DNA of 64,000 bases from Erwinia psidii (lineage in GTDB: Bacteria; Pseudomonadota; Gammaproteobacteria; Enterobacterales; Enterobacteriaceae): contig NZ_RHHM01000003.1 in NCBI RefSeq assembly GCF_003846135.1, positions 186,001-250,000 of the forward strand, read 5' to 3'. The notes under the pieces were generated by a model, which was not told the origin of the DNA, did not search any database, and saw only the letters and a program-made list of their open reading frames with translations. How positions within the stretch are numbered: position 1 is the stretch's first letter; each line of letters starts with the position of its first letter. The position numbers and the translations under genes are program-made. Shown piece by piece: positions 51,821 to 61,730 of the stretch.

Positions 51821-52825
51821 TCAGGCACTGAATGCGGATAGCTTCTTTTTGCACCACATCAGACTGTTGTAAAGAGGATGGCAGTACCAGACCAGGCTCA
51901 TTCTGAGACTGTTACGGGTAAGCTGGCGCGCCAGCGTGTTCAGCGGTAACTGATACTCTTTCGGCACCCTTAAACGATGCTTTTTTACCATCATCAGACA
52001 GCCGATCATCACCGGATGGTAGTAACTGTCCAGCAATTTGTTGTCCAGTGGTAGTCCCGCCGCAAGCAACGCTTTTTCTGTGCCTTCGCGCACGATAAAG
52101 TAGTTTTTCACCCATGAAAAATCGCGGGTGCTTACCGACAGTGAACTCTCGGCATATCGCTTGTAGTAATAGGTGTTGGCGGTGAAGAACACGCGGCGGG
52201 CCTGCAAATAAAGCGTTAACATGAACGGCGCATCTTCATGGTTCTGCACTGTCAGAAACTCGCTGTGGGTGCGTTCGATCAGCTCGCGGGAAATAATGCT
52301 GGACCACAGCACCCGATGGGCAGAATTGCTGGCTATCAGCTTGCGCAGCATCTCACTGCCGCCAGAGAACTCACCCTGCATTGAGCGGGTGTGGGTGCGG
52401 GTGTACTTTCGCTGTTCTGGTGGTACATCGGGGAACATTTCCGCCGAGAAGCCATAAAGCTCCAGTTGCGGACACACGCGCTTTTCCCGGATAAAGTCAG
52501 CAAACAGGGTTGGGCCGACGAAATCATCGGCATCCATAAAGTAGATAAACTGCCCGGTGGCAACCTCAAGCCCTTTGTTACGGGCAGCGCTGACTCCTTC
52601 ATGAGGATTGCGCAACAGCATGATGTGCGCGTGCCGCTGACAGTATTCACCGATTAACTCCGCTGTGCCGTCAGTCGAACCATCATCAATGATAATGATC
52701 TCTTCCGGTGCCAACGTCTGTTTCAGCAGGGAATCAAGCGCTTCAGCCAGATATCTGCGAGCATTATAGACAGGCATAATCACTGACAAAGTTGGCTGCT
52801 GAGCCAGACCGTAAACAGTGTTCAT
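51821..52825 (-). CDS. Family 2 glycosyltransferase
   Basis: A 334-residue GT-A enzyme. N-terminal LSVIMPVYNARRYLAEALDS, nucleotide-binding IIIIDDGSTDGT (45-54), GVSAARNKGLEVATG and the DXD motif FMDADDF (D98-D100) are typical of GT2. It likely adds a sugar to a surface polysaccharide or lipid-linked glycan. It overlaps the flippase gene by 4 bp, so the two form an operon. Donor and acceptor unknown. Confidence 0.9.
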   Translation of the reverse strand: MNTVYGLAQQPTLSVIMPVYNARRYLAEALDSLLKQTLAPEEIIIIDDGSTDGTAELIGEYCQRHAHIMLLRNPHEGVSAARNKGLEVATGQFIYFMDADDFVGPTLFADFIREKRVCPQLELYGFSAEMFPDVPPEQRKYTRTHTRSMQGEFSGGSEMLRKLIASNSAHRVLWSSIISRELIERTHSEFLTVQNHEDAPFMLTLYLQARRVFFTANTYYYKRYAESSLSVSTRDFSWVKNYFIVREGTEKALLAAGLPLDNKLLDSYYHPVMIGCLMMVKKHRLRVPKEYQLPLNTLARQLTRNSLRMSLVWYCHPLYNSLMWCKKKLSAFSA

Positions 52826-54351
52826 CTCTCACCCCGAAGATTCAGTCGAGTAAAGGTTGCTTTTTTGAGGTACCCGGTGACTTTGCTGTGAAACAGGCAG
52901 CAAACTGCAAGATTGATCAGGCCGATAATGCCGAGGTACAACAGGTTCATCCAGCGGTTGACATTCCATTCAAACGGAATGTAGAGCGTAATGAAGGCCA
53001 CACAGGCTGACACCGCCCAGATCAACATCACGTCACGGGTCAGCCAGGGGATATGGATTTTGGGTGCAAACTTGCGATGGACAATCAGCGCCCACACCAG
53101 TAAATAGAAGATGTTCTGCCCCAGCCAGACCACGCCCGTTCCCAGGGCGCCATACCAGACAGCAGCCAGAATATTCAACGGGATCAGCACAATGGCAAAC
53201 ACGGTAAAGCCTTTCATATGCAGTGACAGATTGCCGCTGACATATTGCAGGTTGTAGAGCAGACCGCAGATAGCCTGAATACCGCTGCCGAGTGCGTACA
53301 GCGTCATCACCAGCCACATTTGCTCGCCAATCTGAGGATTTTGTGTCCACGCCCAAATCAGCTGGGTGGGATACATGGCAATGGTGATGCTCAACGGAGC
53401 CATAAATATACTCACCGCCTGTGTCGTCCAGCGATAGAGATCGAACAGCGGCCGATCGCCCTGCTCAGTGCTGGTTTTCATTCCGGTCATGCGCGGCACA
53501 ATCGCCTGAATAATCGGGCTACTTAACATCACAATGCCCGTCGCGGCAGTTGCCACCACGGTGAACGCACCATAGGTCGAAAGCGGCAGCGTTTTGGACA
53601 GTACCAGCCGGTCAATCTGAGAGATAAATGTCCAGATAGCGCTGGAGAATGCCGCGCCCAGAGCAAAACGCAAAAAGGGTTTTATCACGCTGTTCAGATC
53701 CGGCGTCCTGCCGCTGCGGGCGCCGCGCGGAACCAGCTGATAAGATTTCCAGATACAGCAGGCCGCTTCGGCAATGGAGATAATCAGCTGCCAGCCGAAG
53801 AAGAAGATCACCGGATTGGTGGCGAAGCGGATCACAAATACCGCTACGAAGGTGCGCAACGTAATGACAATAACGTTGAGCGCATTCAGCCATACCTGAT
53901 GTTCGTAGCCAACAATGACGCTGCGAAACGGCCCGGTCCGCCAGCGGATTGCGGCGGTCAGTACCATGACCGCGACGGCAATAATCAAATCCTGATGAGG
54001 GATGGTATGGGCATGAAGCCAGTGGGACGCAATCCACGGCGATGCAAGCCAGCCCAGTGCCACCAGCACCGCAGATGAAATCAGAAAGAACTTACCTAAT
54101 ACCGCAAACAGTGAGGGAAAATCCGGGTTTTGCTGCGGGTTGGCGCGATAACGTGCTGCTTCACGCAGCAAGGTGGAAGAGATCCCGACATCCAACAGCT
54201 GTAACCAGGTCAGGAGGATCGAAAAAAAGCCAATCAGGCCATAAATTTCCATACCCAGCTGGTGAATATATAGCGGCACGACCAGGATACCGGCCAGCGT
54301 GGAATAGAGTTGACCAACGTAATTCGCAACCGCATTGCGTTTAATCGACAT
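52822..54351 (-). CDS. Wzx-type polysaccharide flippase
   Basis: A 509-residue membrane protein with 12-14 predicted helices, of the MOP/Wzx superfamily (N terminus MSIKRNAVANYVGQLYSTLA with GILVVPLYIHQLG). Such proteins move lipid-linked glycans across the inner membrane. It is paired only with one glycosyltransferase; no polymerase or sugar-nucleotide gene is adjacent. Its start follows aagaagaga. Calling it wzx is a family-level statement. Confidence 0.88.
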   Translation of the reverse strand: MSIKRNAVANYVGQLYSTLAGILVVPLYIHQLGMEIYGLIGFFSILLTWLQLLDVGISSTLLREAARYRANPQQNPDFPSLFAVLGKFFLISSAVLVALGWLASPWIASHWLHAHTIPHQDLIIAVAVMVLTAAIRWRTGPFRSVIVGYEHQVWLNALNVIVITLRTFVAVFVIRFATNPVIFFFGWQLIISIAEAACCIWKSYQLVPRGARSGRTPDLNSVIKPFLRFALGAAFSSAIWTFISQIDRLVLSKTLPLSTYGAFTVVATAATGIVMLSSPIIQAIVPRMTGMKTSTEQGDRPLFDLYRWTTQAVSIFMAPLSITIAMYPTQLIWAWTQNPQIGEQMWLVMTLYALGSGIQAICGLLYNLQYVSGNLSLHMKGFTVFAIVLIPLNILAAVWYGALGTGVVWLGQNIFYLLVWALIVHRKFAPKIHIPWLTRDVMLIWAVSACVAFITLYIPFEWNVNRWMNLLYLGIIGLINLAVCCLFHSKVTGYLKKATFTRLNLRGER

Positions 54352-55225
54352 AATCTCTTCTTTTGTTATTTAATTAGCTGAAGCTGTTATTTCACATTAA
54401 CAAATTACCTCTGGCATTACACATTGGAAATTATCTTAAAAATACCGTTCCTAAATGCATTACGTGAAAGAAATCATTAGCAACAAAAAATCATCAAATT
54501 ACTTTCTTCATCAGAAAAGCTTTGTTTCAATACTGCTCATTAACACAAAAATCCATCATTAAAACTTAATTAAGTGTAATGTTAAAAATTGGCTGGCAGA
54601 TGATGATTGTCCAGCCGTAACCGTGTCGGGGGAAACATGCAGCTGAGATCCTGTCATCGATAGCGGCAGTTCAGGCAGGAAAAGTCACAAAGTAAAAAAG
54701 CACAATATTATGTTTTTTATGAATAAATAAAACCAACACCTATCATGGGTCACCAGCAAAAAAACAGCACACGTTAAACCAAAGCTAAACAGGATCATAG
54801 AATAAGAATTTACCTGGCAATAATATCGTTGTTTGTCTCGACACGCTTACTTTAAATACTAACAACAGTTAAAACCCCTGATGAAACACCCTGCCCGCAT
54901 CGATAAATGTGACAAATTGCATGCATTAAATTTACATCTTAAAGAAGATATTCATTTTTCCGTTATCAGCGCCGTTTTTCTTTTTGTCACATTTCCGTGC
55001 CAGTAAAAATTTTTATTTACAGTTTTATTCAGGCCAGCCAAAGATTCACCTGAACTGTTTCATTCAGACAGTAACAACTTCTCACAATTAAACAAACGGT
55101 GCGGCGATGAGTTTAATGTTGCCACAATCTCAGGTACCGAATTGACACGATGATTCTGTTAAGCAAACTTTCAGTTTTGAATGGCGCGGTCCATCACCTG
55201 TTTCCCTCCCACAGATACATTGAAA
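54352..55225. other. AT-rich region upstream of the flippase
   Basis: About 870 bp of strongly AT-rich DNA without a convincing gene. It presumably includes the promoter for the flippase-glycosyltransferase pair. I looked for an ops/JUMPstart element on the minus strand and did not find one. Confidence 0.5.
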
Positions 55226-55248
55226 GCGGGCCGGGAGTTGCGGCCCGC
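55226..55248 (-). terminator. Terminator downstream of the aldehyde dehydrogenase pseudogene
   Basis: A 7-base GC stem (gcgggcc / ggcccgc) with a 9-base loop, followed on the minus strand by TTTCAAT, lies 10 bp past the pseudogene stop. Confidence 0.65.
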
Positions 55249-55257
55249 CTTTCAGGA

Positions 55258-56743
55258 TCAGAAAAAGCCCGGCGGCTCTGTGCTGTAGCTCACCAACAGA
55301 TTTTTCGCCTGCTAATAGTGGTCAGGCATCATTTTATGGGTTTCACGGCCAATGCCAGACTTTTTATAACCACCAAAGGCGGCATGTGCCGGATAGAAAT
55401 GATAAAAGTTGGTCCCGGTCCTGCCTTGATAGCACGGCTAACCCGGTAAGCACGGTTGATATCCCGCGTCCAGACTCTGGCGCACAGGCCGTACATCGAG
55501 TCATCAGCAATAGCGACCGCTTGCGCCTCATCACGGAAAGTGGTTATCCACACCACCGGCGCGGAGATCTCCTCGCGGAATGCACGTATACTGTCGTTCC
55601 CCTTCAGTAAGGTTGGCTGGATGTAGTCGCCACCCGCCAGTCGCTCTGTGCCCCGGTAAGCACTTCAGCCCCTCTTTCCGGGCGATATCGCGATAAGAAA
55701 TAATTTTATCAAACTGCTGCCGCGAAGCCTGTGCGCCAATCATGGTTTCCGTATCCATCGGATCGCCGCGTCTGAGGTTTTTTATTCTGTTGAGCACGGC
55801 GGCCATAAACGGTTCATAAATGGACGCCTGCCACCAGCGCGGCACGGACAGGTACAGATTTCCCCCTGGTTAAGAAAACCCAGTACCGCGCCTTCTGCTG
55901 CTTTTTCGATAAAAGGAGGTTCAGCCTGCATGATGTCTTCAAAGAAAATATTCGGGGATTTCCACCCCCACTTTGACGGCAGAGGGGATCAGTTTTTTTG
56001 CGGCAAGTTGCAGAATATGACCGCCGGTTTTTGTTGAACCGGTAAAAACCACTTCAGCGATACACGGATTAGCAGCCAGCGCCTCCCCCGCTTCACAGCC
56101 AAAACCATGCACCATGTTCAGCACGCCACCGGGCAGCAAATCAGCGATCGGCTCAATAAACAGCGTGAACGGCAATGGGGTCTGGCCGGCGGGCTTTAGC
56201 ACCACGCAGTTACCCGCCGACAGTGCCGGTGCCAGTTTCCACGCCGTCATCAACAACGGAGAATTCCACGGGATAATCTGCCCAATCACCCCCAGAGGCT
56301 CATGAAAATGATACGCCGCGGTGAACTCATCAATCCCGGCGGCACTGCCTTCCAGCGCCCGCAGTCAGGCGGCAAAATAACGCAAGTGATCCACCGCCAG
56401 CGTTTCACGCACCGGCTTGCGATTGTCCCAGCCTCATTGAGCGCAAGATATTCGAGATTTTCTTCCAGCGGTCGGCAATCCTGAGCAGGATCAGTGCGCG
56501 CTCCTGCACTGAGGTTTTTCCCTATTTATCGGCTGCCGCATGTGCCGCATCCCGCGCCCTTTCCATGTCGTCACGATCGGAGCGGGGAAACGCCCCGATC
56601 ACAGAAGCATTGACGGGTGAGGTATTGGTGAACCAGGTGTCGTTAGCCAGCGTGACAAATTCGCCATTGATAAAGTTGCCATACTGCGGTTTGAGGGCGA
56701 TCGGTGAGTCTTTACTGCCCGGATAAGCATTACGCATCATCAT
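55258..56743 (-). pseudogene. Aldehyde dehydrogenase (AldB-like) pseudogene
   Basis: On the minus strand the pieces of an AldB-type NAD(P)-dependent aldehyde dehydrogenase (about 510 residues) follow in order: [117 protein letters not shown] and, after several shifts, [28 protein letters not shown]. At least five frameshifts or stops are visible, including a TAG four-fifths through the last block. The catalytic cysteine region is disrupted. A ggag site precedes the original ATG. Confidence 0.85.
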
Positions 56744-56923
56744 TCTCCTGCAGGACTGGTGATCACATAAAATTAACAACCAATTGTTAGCAATAATAAT
56801 CGGTACCGGAGAATGTCAGATTAATGATGCAGAACGGTGAACGGAGCTGCTGTCATGGAGCAAATTCGCTGCATATTGTGAAGAGGCGCACACCGTCAGC
56901 ACAAGGCTGACGGCGACGGATCG

Positions 56924-57640
56924 TCAGGCCGTTTTGCCCAACTGACGTTGCTGCCGACAGAAATCCTGCAACAGGCGTCGCGGCCATACCGGCTCCGCCT
57001 GTTCAGATGACAGGGTGTTTTCCTGCCGTGAGTCAGATAAACAGGCGGCCATAATTTCTGCGGTGAACTCCGGGTGAAACTGAAAGGAAAGCGCTGATGG
57101 GCTGTAGCGGATTATCTGACAAGCATCCAGTGCGGATGTTGCCAGCACCTGCGCGCCAGCTGGAGGTTGTAGCACCGACTGCCGGTGGGAAAGCCAGGCG
57201 GTAAACTGATCGGGCAGCTGGTTAAGCAAAGTATCATGTCGGCAGTCAGGCAGTGTCTCCAGCCGCTGTTGCCCACGTTCCCACCCTCTGGGATTATCAG
57301 CCACCTGCCCACCAAGGGCATACGCCATCAGTTGATGCCCGTAACAGACCCCCAGCAAAGGCAGATTGCTGTCAACGGCGCCGCGCACCCATGCAGCGGT
57401 ACGTTCACTCCAGTCAGCATGGTCGGTGACCATCGCCCAGGAGCCGGTCAGGATCGCCGCTGCCACACAGCCCGGATCGGGCAAAGCTTCACCCAAATCG
57501 GGGCGGACCACCATAAATTCATCAGCCTCCAGCCCCAGCGCCGCAACAAACCAGTGATACTGTTCGCCGGTCCGGGCTTTCACCTTATCGGGCGGCGTTT
57601 CAAGCTGAATAATGGCTACAGGCTGAGAAGAACTCACCAT
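56924..57640 (-). CDS. Class I glutamine amidotransferase-like protein
   Basis: A 238-residue protein with the class I GATase triad: C99 in GVCYGHQLMAYALGG, H189 and E191 in FQFHPEF. Stand-alone members include GMP synthase-like and gamma-glutamyl hydrolase-like proteins (PuuD, YfeJ types) whose substrates vary. The N terminus (VAIIQLETPPDKV) resembles the YfeJ/GuaA-like group. No partner synthetase is adjacent. Function not assigned further. Confidence 0.85.
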   Translation of the reverse strand: MVSSSQPVAIIQLETPPDKVKARTGEQYHWFVAALGLEADEFMVVRPDLGEALPDPGCVAAAILTGSWAMVTDHADWSERTAAWVRGAVDSNLPLLGVCYGHQLMAYALGGQVADNPRGWERGQQRLETLPDCRHDTLLNQLPDQFTAWLSHRQSVLQPPAGAQVLATSALDACQIIRYSPSALSFQFHPEFTAEIMAACLSDSRQENTLSSEQAEPVWPRRLLQDFCRQQRQLGKTA

Positions 57641-57848
57641 CGTTAACGCATCCTCATGATTAACCCACTTTGGGCGGGATTTCGGGCAGAGTGATATGCC
57701 ACCTTACTACGGTGATATCACTTTTTTCTTTCATTGATATTCACTGTCACGCCCACCCTGTTGGGGAGGCGGACTTCCCCGTAATGCCGGTTATCAGACG
57801 ACGGCGGTACAGAAAACGGTCAGGTTCTGTTTCACCAGGCTGACGGCA

Positions 57849-58409
57849 TCAGGCACCGCGCGCCTGCTCTTCTTCCAGCTCGTCGCGCATCGCCTGTATG
57901 GCTTCACGGGTGAGTGCGGCCAGTGTTCGATAAAATGCAGTGTCGGCGTGGGCTTCCACCTTGCCAAGGAAGGTGCCACACCAGGGCAACAGATAGCGAT
58001 CAAACAAGGTTATCTGCGCCTGACTTTCATTCTCCTGTGACTGATCTTCCAGCCAGGACGAGGCCAGTAAAAGGGCGCCAAAATGATCGCTGGAAGACTC
58101 CGCCAGTGGCATTCCCCGTTCCCGGAGAAACTGTCGTACATCCTCCTCCCGTGGCCCGTTCTCCCACTGTGAAGCATAAGGTGGCACCCGGCACTCACTG
58201 CCAACAAAGAGCGCATTATAATCAGCGGCCAGCGTCATGGGATCGCTATTAAGCCGTAAGCGTGTCAACATTTCATCCTGTTCCAGTGGCCACTGCTGTT
58301 GCAATTTACCTTCACGTAGTAGCGTAAAAAGAGGCACCAACAGCGGGTCCTGCGGCTGTCGACGGAACAGTGAGCCAAGAATGCGGCAGATAACAGAAAA
58401 TTCATTCAT
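57849..58409 (-). CDS. ycdY: TorD-family chaperone YcdY
   Basis: A 186-residue all-helical protein of the TorD/DmsD redox-enzyme chaperone family, matching E. coli YcdY (MNEFSVICRILGSLFRRQPQ). The ATG at 58409 is chosen by that match; the frame is open 13 codons further. YcdY is reported to stimulate the phosphatase YcdX, and the two genes are adjacent here (36-bp gap), consistent with that partnership. Confidence 0.92.
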   Translation of the reverse strand: MNEFSVICRILGSLFRRQPQDPLLVPLFTLLREGKLQQQWPLEQDEMLTRLRLNSDPMTLAADYNALFVGSECRVPPYASQWENGPREEDVRQFLRERGMPLAESSSDHFGALLLASSWLEDQSQENESQAQITLFDRYLLPWCGTFLGKVEAHADTAFYRTLAALTREAIQAMRDELEEEQARGA

Positions 58410-58444
58410 CGTGATGGGTCCGTTGAAATATAAAAGTGACAGGG

Positions 58445-59182
58445 TCACATATCAGCGAGTTCAGCAATTCTTTTCCCCGTGCGTCGTTGCAGGAAATCAA
58501 GTAACCGCCGCGGTGTGACATTTAATATGCGATCCTGCGGAAAATCCACTTCCTTGGCAATACGCAGGCAGTGCTCAAAATTACCCAATGTGAACGCAGT
58601 ATGTGAATCTGAACCAAAAGCGATCCACCCACCCGCATCACGAACCGCTGCGGCAATCTGACGACAGAAAGGCTCACTGCCAGGACGCGAATGGGTAAAA
58701 GACGAGTTATTCAGCTCCAGCGCCACCTGATATTTCGCGGCGGCAGCGGCAATCGCCGGAATATCAACCGGGTATTTGGGATTGCCCGGATGACTGATGA
58801 TATGCACATGGCCGCTGGCCATCGCCGCGATCATCGCCGCAGTGTGCGTCTCGCGGTCGCGTGGAGCAAAAACCGGTTCGTGGAAACCCGCCACCACAAT
58901 ATCCATCACCTCAGTCATCGGCCCGCTACAGTCGATTTCACCGTCAATGTTTTTAATATTCGCTTCGATGCCGCGCAAAATACCGACCCCCTGTACCACC
59001 CGTGGCCAGACGCGCATATTAACAAAATGCCAGTAGTGCGGTGCATCGGCCATATCAGGGCCGTGATCGGTGACAGCCAGCAACTTCACCCCGCACTGCT
59101 GCGCCTGATGAATATAATCGTGTAGGGTACTGTATGCATGGGTACTGGCAACGGTATGCATATGAAGATCAACGGGATACAT
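58445..59182 (-). CDS. ycdX: PHP-domain phosphatase YcdX
   Basis: A 245-residue PHP-fold trinuclear-zinc phosphatase, exactly the length of E. coli YcdX when started at 59182 ([20 protein letters not shown]). Metal motifs are DLHMHT (H7, H9), [24 protein letters not shown] and [10 protein letters not shown]. The upstream ATG (59224) would add 14 unrelated residues and lacks a better ribosome site. Confidence 0.94.
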   Translation of the reverse strand: MYPVDLHMHTVASTHAYSTLHDYIHQAQQCGVKLLAVTDHGPDMADAPHYWHFVNMRVWPRVVQGVGILRGIEANIKNIDGEIDCSGPMTEVMDIVVAGFHEPVFAPRDRETHTAAMIAAMASGHVHIISHPGNPKYPVDIPAIAAAAAKYQVALELNNSSFTHSRPGSEPFCRQIAAAVRDAGGWIAFGSDSHTAFTLGNFEHCLRIAKEVDFPQDRILNVTPRRLLDFLQRRTGKRIAELADM

Positions 59183-59227
59183 AACATTCTCCTGACGATA
59201 TCCGGCAGTGTTACCCTGCCGCATTGA

Positions 59228-60169
59228 TTAATAACCGCGCCCCACATCCACACGTCCGACGGGGGTTTCACCCGCTTCACATTGTCCTATGGCACGCGCG
59301 ATAGCATCAAGAGCCTCATCCCGCAGAGTGACGGCGGCATTGTGAGGGGTGATGGCAACGGCCGGATGTTGCCAGAACGGATGATCCTGCGGCAGCGGTT
59401 CCTGAACAAAAACGTCGAGTGCGGCCGCTTTAATTTCCCCTGCTTCAATAGCCGCCAGCAGATCCGATTCCACCAGATGCGCACCACGGGCAAGATTCAT
59501 CAGAAAAGCGTGCGGTTTTAGCTGGCTCAACAGGCGGCGGTTGAGAATACCTTCCGTCTGTGGGGTATGTGGTAACAGGTTAATCAGCACCTGAGTGCCG
59601 GAGAGAAACGCACTGAGCTGCGTATCACCATAAAAACTGGTAACGCCGGGAAAATCTTTTGGCGAGCGGCTCCAGCAACGCACCGGGAAGTCCCACGCCT
59701 GCAGGCTCTCTGCCACAGATCGCCCCAGTACCCCGGCACCAAGAATGCCGATGCTGAACTCATCCCGAGTGTAATTGCGTAAATAGTGCCAGTGGGCCTC
59801 ACTCTTCTGCTGCTGATACTCCGTGAAGCGGCGAAACCAACCAAGAACGTGATACACCACATACTCCTGCATCTGGCGCCCCATTCCGGTATCTTCCAGT
59901 CGGAACAGTGGTACTTCTGGCGGCAACATCTGTGGATTTTTGCGCAGCTGTCCAAGAATATCATCCACGCCCGCCCCCAGCGCGAACACGCCTTTCAGCC
60001 CGCTACGCCCCTGTAACATTTCCACGGGAGGCTGCCGCACCAGCGCGTAATCTGCGGCAGCGTCATCACCCGGCGTCCAGATGCGTACACGGGCATGTGG
60101 TAAGCGCTGTTGCAGCCCCTGACGCCATTTTTCAGCATTAAAAGAAGGATGGTAGAAAATGATGTCCAC
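59228..60169 (-). CDS. ghrA: Glyoxylate/hydroxypyruvate reductase GhrA
   Basis: A 313-residue NAD(P)H-dependent 2-hydroxyacid dehydrogenase reducing glyoxylate and hydroxypyruvate. The GTG at 60169 gives (M)[14 protein letters not shown], as in E. coli GhrA (312 residues), and follows aggagagcaaca. The dinucleotide fold shows [20 protein letters not shown]; catalytic Arg, Glu and His are in [18 protein letters not shown] and ITPHNAAV. ghrA-ycdX-ycdY order and the tRNA-Ser upstream both match E. coli. Confidence 0.95.
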   Translation of the reverse strand: MDIIFYHPSFNAEKWRQGLQQRLPHARVRIWTPGDDAAADYALVRQPPVEMLQGRSGLKGVFALGAGVDDILGQLRKNPQMLPPEVPLFRLEDTGMGRQMQEYVVYHVLGWFRRFTEYQQQKSEAHWHYLRNYTRDEFSIGILGAGVLGRSVAESLQAWDFPVRCWSRSPKDFPGVTSFYGDTQLSAFLSGTQVLINLLPHTPQTEGILNRRLLSQLKPHAFLMNLARGAHLVESDLLAAIEAGEIKAAALDVFVQEPLPQDHPFWQHPAVAITPHNAAVTLRDEALDAIARAIGQCEAGETPVGRVDVGRGY

Positions 60170-60537
60170 TGTTGCTCTCCTGTTTTTTCTTAAGCTCAGG
60201 GAAAAAGTGACGCCTGACAAGATAAAATTGCTGAAACGCGCCTAATCAGCGACAACTTCAGTTGCACAGTTGCCCGCTGCACAGCAAGATGCTGAGGGCG
60301 CGATAAATGATATACAGAACAGTATTATTCCTGATACTGGATCATGACGTCTGTTGTCATATTTATTTTGTATGACCGGGTAATTTGAGTACCTGAATCT
60401 GTTCGGACGTCAGAGTCGTACGACACGGCACAGTCTGGTATAGCCGTAGCTTTAGTCATAATAATGTATCTCTTTGGTGATTTTAAAAACAAACTGCAGT
60501 AAAACTGGCTAAACACATGCAAAAACATGGGAATAGT
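60170..60537. other. Intergenic region between ghrA and tRNA-Ser
   Basis: Divergent promoter region. Besides a possible 44-codon gene (listed separately) I see no features. Confidence 0.5.
60325..60459 (-). CDS. Possible 44-residue protein
   Basis: ATG at 60459 is preceded by aaagagatacattatt and opens MTKATAIPDCAVSYDSDVRT, ending in VMIQYQE. Hydrophilic, no motif. The ribosome site is moderate. Could be a small real gene or chance. Confidence 0.3.
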   Translation of the reverse strand: MTKATAIPDCAVSYDSDVRTDSGTQITRSYKINMTTDVMIQYQE

Positions 60538-60538
60538 A

Positions 60539-60567
60539 TTGACCGCGACGATGGTTTTGCCTAGATT
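60539..60567 (+). promoter_or_regulatory. Promoter of the first tRNA-Ser copy
   Basis: ttgacc, 17-base spacer, tagatt, ending 35 bp before the tRNA. It differs from the promoter repeated before copies 2 and 3. Confidence 0.7.
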
Positions 60568-60602
60568 ATCGCGATTCCATGACGGCGTTATGGTAACAGT
60601 GT

Positions 60603-60690
60603 GGTGAGGTGTCCGAGTGGCTGAAGGAGCACGCCTGGAAAGTGTGTATACGGCAACGTATCGGGGGTTCGAATCCCCCCCTCACCGCCA
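60603..60690 (+). tRNA. serX: tRNA-Ser (GGA), copy 1
   Basis: An 88-nt class II tRNA with acceptor ggtgagg / cctcacc, anticodon GGA in the loop cgcctggaaagtg, a long variable arm and encoded GCCA end. It is nearly identical to E. coli serX/serW, and like serX it lies beside ghrA. Reads UCC/UCU serine codons. Confidence 0.97.
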
Positions 60691-60703
60691 TATTCTGATG
60701 AAG

Positions 60704-60733
60704 AGTCTGAATTCACATTCAGACTTTTTTTTT
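60704..60733 (+). terminator. Terminator after tRNA-Ser copy 1
   Basis: A perfect stem agtctgaat / attcagact with 4-base loop, followed by nine T. Repeated six times in the array, once after each real tRNA end and once after each partial tRNA end. Confidence 0.9.
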
Positions 60734-60756
60734 GCATATTGCCCCGATGAGGGGGT

Positions 60757-60871
60757 GGTGAGAACCCCCGACGGGGGTCGACTGACGGCAACGCCGTCAG
60801 GACACGCCGGACGCCCGCGGACGGACTGCCCGCAGGGTGAGCGAAGCGAATCAATCCCCCCCTCACCGCCA
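60757..60871 (+). other. tRNA-like cassette ending in CCA
   Basis: A 115-nt segment that starts ggtgag and ends ctcaccgcca, so its ends could pair like a tRNA acceptor stem. Between them are perfect hairpins (cccccgacggggg; ctgacggcaacgccgtcag). The 3' part is copied from tRNA-Ser, the body is not tRNA. Repeated at about 61321-61435 and 61885-61998 (the last with CCC instead of CCA). Whether it is transcribed as a separate RNA is unknown. Confidence 0.5.
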
Positions 60872-61097
60872 TCTTCTGAAGAAGAGTCTGAATTCACATT
60901 CAGACTTTTTTTTTGCATATTGCCCCGATGAGGGGGTGGTGAATCCTTCCTGAAACTCTGTGCCAAGATCAGACAAGGTTTATACAAAACCCCGGCCAGC
61001 CAGAGGTTATCTGTCAATCTCAATAACCCGCGCTGATATCAGTCAGATTCGGATGCCGAACGTTTCTTAACCTGCGAGAATAAAAAGCATATTTTTC

Positions 61098-61126
61098 TTG
61101 ACCGTAACCAGGCGACTGCCTATAGT
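61098..61126 (+). promoter_or_regulatory. Promoter of tRNA-Ser copy 2
   Basis: ttgacc, 17-base spacer, tatagt, followed by a GC-rich discriminator (agcgccccgtcgcc), the pattern of stringently controlled stable-RNA promoters. Confidence 0.85.
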
Positions 61127-61166
61127 AGCGCCCCGTCGCCCCTCAAGGGCGTAGCAGTTAAAATTT

Positions 61167-61254
61167 GGTGAGGTGTCCGAGTGGCTGAAGGAGCACGCCT
61201 GGAAAGTGTGTATACGGCAACGTATCGGGGGTTCGAATCCCCCCCTCACCGCCA
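61167..61254 (+). tRNA. tRNA-Ser (GGA), copy 2
   Basis: Identical over all 88 nt to copy 1. Separate promoter (61098-61126) and terminator (61268-61297), so it is an independent transcription unit. Confidence 0.97.
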
Positions 61255-61267
61255 TCTTCTGAAGAAG

Positions 61268-61297
61268 AGTCTGAATTCACATTCAGACTTTTTTTTT
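61268..61297 (+). terminator. Terminator after tRNA-Ser copy 2
   Basis: Same hairpin and T-run as after copy 1. Confidence 0.9.
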
Positions 61298-61661
61298 GCA
61301 TATTGCCCCGATGAGGGGGTGGTGAGAACCCCCGACGGGGGTCGACTGACGGCAACGCCGTCAGGACAGGCCGGACGCCCGCGGACGGACTGCCCGCAGG
61401 GTGAGCGAAGCGAATCAATCCCCCCCTCACCGCCATCTTCTGAAGAAGAGTCTGAATTCACATTCAGACTTTTTTTTTGCATATTGCCCCGATGAGGGGG
61501 TGGTGAATCCTTCCTGAAACTCTGTGCCAAGATCAGACAAGGTTTATACAAAACCCCGGCCAGCCAGAGGTTATCTGTCAATCTCAATAACCCGCGCTGA
61601 TATCAGTCAGATTCGGATGCCGAACGTTTCTTAACCTGCGAGAATAAAAAGCATATTTTTC

Positions 61662-61690
61662 TTGACCGTAACCAGGCGACTGCCTATAGT
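61662..61690 (+). promoter_or_regulatory. Promoter of tRNA-Ser copy 3
   Basis: Identical to the copy 2 promoter, 564 bp further on, including the GC-rich discriminator. Confidence 0.85.
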
Positions 61691-61730
61691 AGCGCCCCGT
61701 CGCCCCTCAAGGGCGTAGCAGTTAAAATTT

